The notes under the pieces were generated by a model. That model ran no database searches. It worked only from the letters and a program-made list of their open reading frames with translations, and was not told the DNA's origin. The position numbers were made by a program, and so were the translations under genes. Positions 62,800-64,000 of a stretch of DNA of 64,000 nt are shown piece by piece. The stretch's first letter is position 1. Each line of letters begins with the position of its first letter. Origin of the DNA: Natrarchaeobius chitinivorans (GTDB taxonomy: Archaea; Halobacteriota; Halobacteria; Halobacteriales; Natrialbaceae); assembly GCF_003841505.1 (NCBI RefSeq), contig NZ_REGA01000007.1, forward strand, positions 62,001 to 126,000. The letters are read 5' to 3'.

Positions 62800-64000
62800 A
62801 TGAGTCGAAGAGAGCCGATTCTGGAAATGGAAAACATCCACAAAACGTTTCCAGGGGTCGTCGCGAACGATCACATCGATTTCACAGTCAGGGAAGGTGA
62901 AATCCACGGACTGCTCGGGGAAAACGGGGCTGGGAAAAGTACGCTGATGAAAGTCCTTTTCGGGTTGTACACGCCCGACAAGGGAACGATCCGGTACAAA
63001 GGCAAGCCACTGGACATCAGATCACCCGACGATGCGATCGACGCCGGCATCGGAATGGTTCACCAGCACTTCAAACTCATTCCCAAGTTGAGCGTCACCG
63101 AGAACGTGGTCCTCGGCCTCCGGGAAACCTACCCCTCGTTCCACGCAGACTCGGATCGCGTCGCGTTTCAGGGCGACGCCGAGAAAGAATCGGGTCTTTT
63201 GAGCAAGGGACCGCTCAGCCGGCTCGGGCGTCTGTTCTCCTACAATCACGATCTCGAGTCCGAACGCGTCCGCAGGGTTGCAGAGGAGTACGACATCGAC
63301 ATCGATCCCGACCTCGACGTGTGGCAACTCGAGATCGGGGAGCAACAGCGCGTCGAGATCCTGAAAGCGCTGTACCGGGACGTCGACCTGTTGATCTTAG
63401 ACGAGCCGACGGCGGTTCTCACGCCCAACCTCATCGAGCGGCTGTTCAACACCCTGGAGAAGCTCGTCGAGAAGGGCCTGACCGTCGTCATCATCACCCA
63501 CAAACTCGACGAGGTCAAACAGATCACCGACCGGGTGAGCGTGCTTCGGGAGGGAAAGAAAGTCGACACCGTCGAAACTGCGGACGTCACCGAGGCGGAT
63601 CTCGCCCGGATGATGGTCGGACGGGACGTCGTCTTCGACATCGAGAAGGACACCGTCGAACGCGGCGAACCGGTTATCACCGTCTCCGACCTGCGGGCGT
63701 ACAACGATCGGGGGGTCGAGAGCGTCTCCGGCGTCGATCTGGATATTCGGGAGGGAGAGATCCTGGGGCTGGCCGGCGTCGCTGGCAACGGGATGCGCGA
63801 AATCGCCGAGTGTCTCGTCGGCGTTCGCGACATCGCCGGGGGAACGATCGAACTCGACGGAACGGACGTGACGGACGCGTCGACGAAAGAGTACATCGAG
63901 AACGGCGTCTCCTACGTCCCGCCGGATCGTAACCACGAAGGGAGCGCACCGGGACTGAACCTGGTCCGCAACAGCATCATCAAAGACTATCGGGGTGAAG
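62800..64000 (+). CDS. nucleoside/simple-sugar-type ABC transporter ATP-binding protein, partial
   Basis: First 400 residues; the 3' end is outside the window. Tandem ABC domains of the carbohydrate-uptake-2/YufO type. Domain 1 has Walker A GENGAGKST, an unusual signature LEIGEQQRVEI, Walker B LLILDEPTAVL and ITHK. Domain 2 begins near residue 290 with the degenerate Walker A GVAGNGMRE. The pairing with BMP-type binding proteins and two permeases is expected downstream. Transport of nucleosides or nucleobases would fit the many hydrolases acting on ring nitrogen compounds, but the specificity is not visible. Confidence 0.88.
   Translation, partial: MSRREPILEMENIHKTFPGVVANDHIDFTVREGEIHGLLGENGAGKSTLMKVLFGLYTPDKGTIRYKGKPLDIRSPDDAIDAGIGMVHQHFKLIPKLSVTENVVLGLRETYPSFHADSDRVAFQGDAEKESGLLSKGPLSRLGRLFSYNHDLESERVRRVAEEYDIDIDPDLDVWQLEIGEQQRVEILKALYRDVDLLILDEPTAVLTPNLIERLFNTLEKLVEKGLTVVIITHKLDEVKQITDRVSVLREGKKVDTVETADVTEADLARMMVGRDVVFDIEKDTVERGEPVITVSDLRAYNDRGVESVSGVDLDIREGEILGLAGVAGNGMREIAECLVGVRDIAGGTIELDGTDVTDASTKEYIENGVSYVPPDRNHEGSAPGLNLVRNSIIKDYRGE

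Overview
The window looks like a piece of a haloarchaeal chromosome, probably from the Natrialba/Natrinema/Haloterrigena group. This is inferred from several traits: high-GC codon use, strongly acidic predicted proteins, TATA boxes about 27 bases upstream of start codons (leaderless transcripts), twin-arginine lipoprotein signals on both transport binding proteins, and an F420-type oxidoreductase. No rRNA, tRNA, CRISPR array, intact insertion sequence or phage gene is visible.

Layout. Bases 1-15.4 kb: end of a membrane protein gene, two TRZ/ATZ-type amidohydrolases, a dihydropyrimidinase-like enzyme, an amidase, an M24 peptidase, an enolase-superfamily enzyme paired with an opine dehydrogenase, and the three-gene proton-translocating transhydrogenase (pnt). 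Bases 16.6-24 kb: an SDR, a coxG-like gene and a three-subunit molybdenum hydroxylase, then a winged-helix regulator. Bases 24-34.6 kb: a 2-oxo-acid dehydrogenase E2 fused to an OsmC peroxidase domain, a sugar-isomerase-like protein, two related SDRs, a peptide-type binding lipoprotein, SurE, an acetoin-dehydrogenase-like E1 alpha/beta pair and a VOC protein. Bases 34.8-41.9 kb: a peptide-type ABC transporter (D-F-B-C), a UshA-like phosphoesterase and an aldehyde dehydrogenase. Bases 43-52.8 kb: threonine dehydratase, a complete glycine cleavage system (T, H, PA, PB) with dihydrolipoamide dehydrogenase, a winged-helix protein, RidA and an LLM-class oxidoreductase. Bases 53-64 kb: two more amidases, a taurine/nitrate-type ABC transporter, a diiron ferritin-like protein with a small partner, UspA, and the start of a nucleoside/sugar-type ABC ATPase.

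How it may fit together (inference). The region reads as an accessory catabolic island. Three transporters feed hydrolases acting on C-N bonds (three amidases, three amidohydrolases), redox enzymes, and lipoyl-dependent complexes. Ammonia and one-carbon units would pass through the glycine cleavage and threonine dehydratase/RidA section. The E1 pair, the E2-OsmC fusion and the single Lpd together could build one 2-oxo-acid or acetoin dehydrogenase complex.

Between the genes lie at least seven copies of an ~85-bp hairpin element, one tandem pair of a second palindromic element, and nine short tandem-repeat arrays. The main points for follow-up are the E2-OsmC fusion, the hairpin element family (which supplies stop codons and shows compensatory stem changes), the altered active sites in the molybdenum hydroxylase and one amidohydrolase, and the diiron protein pair.
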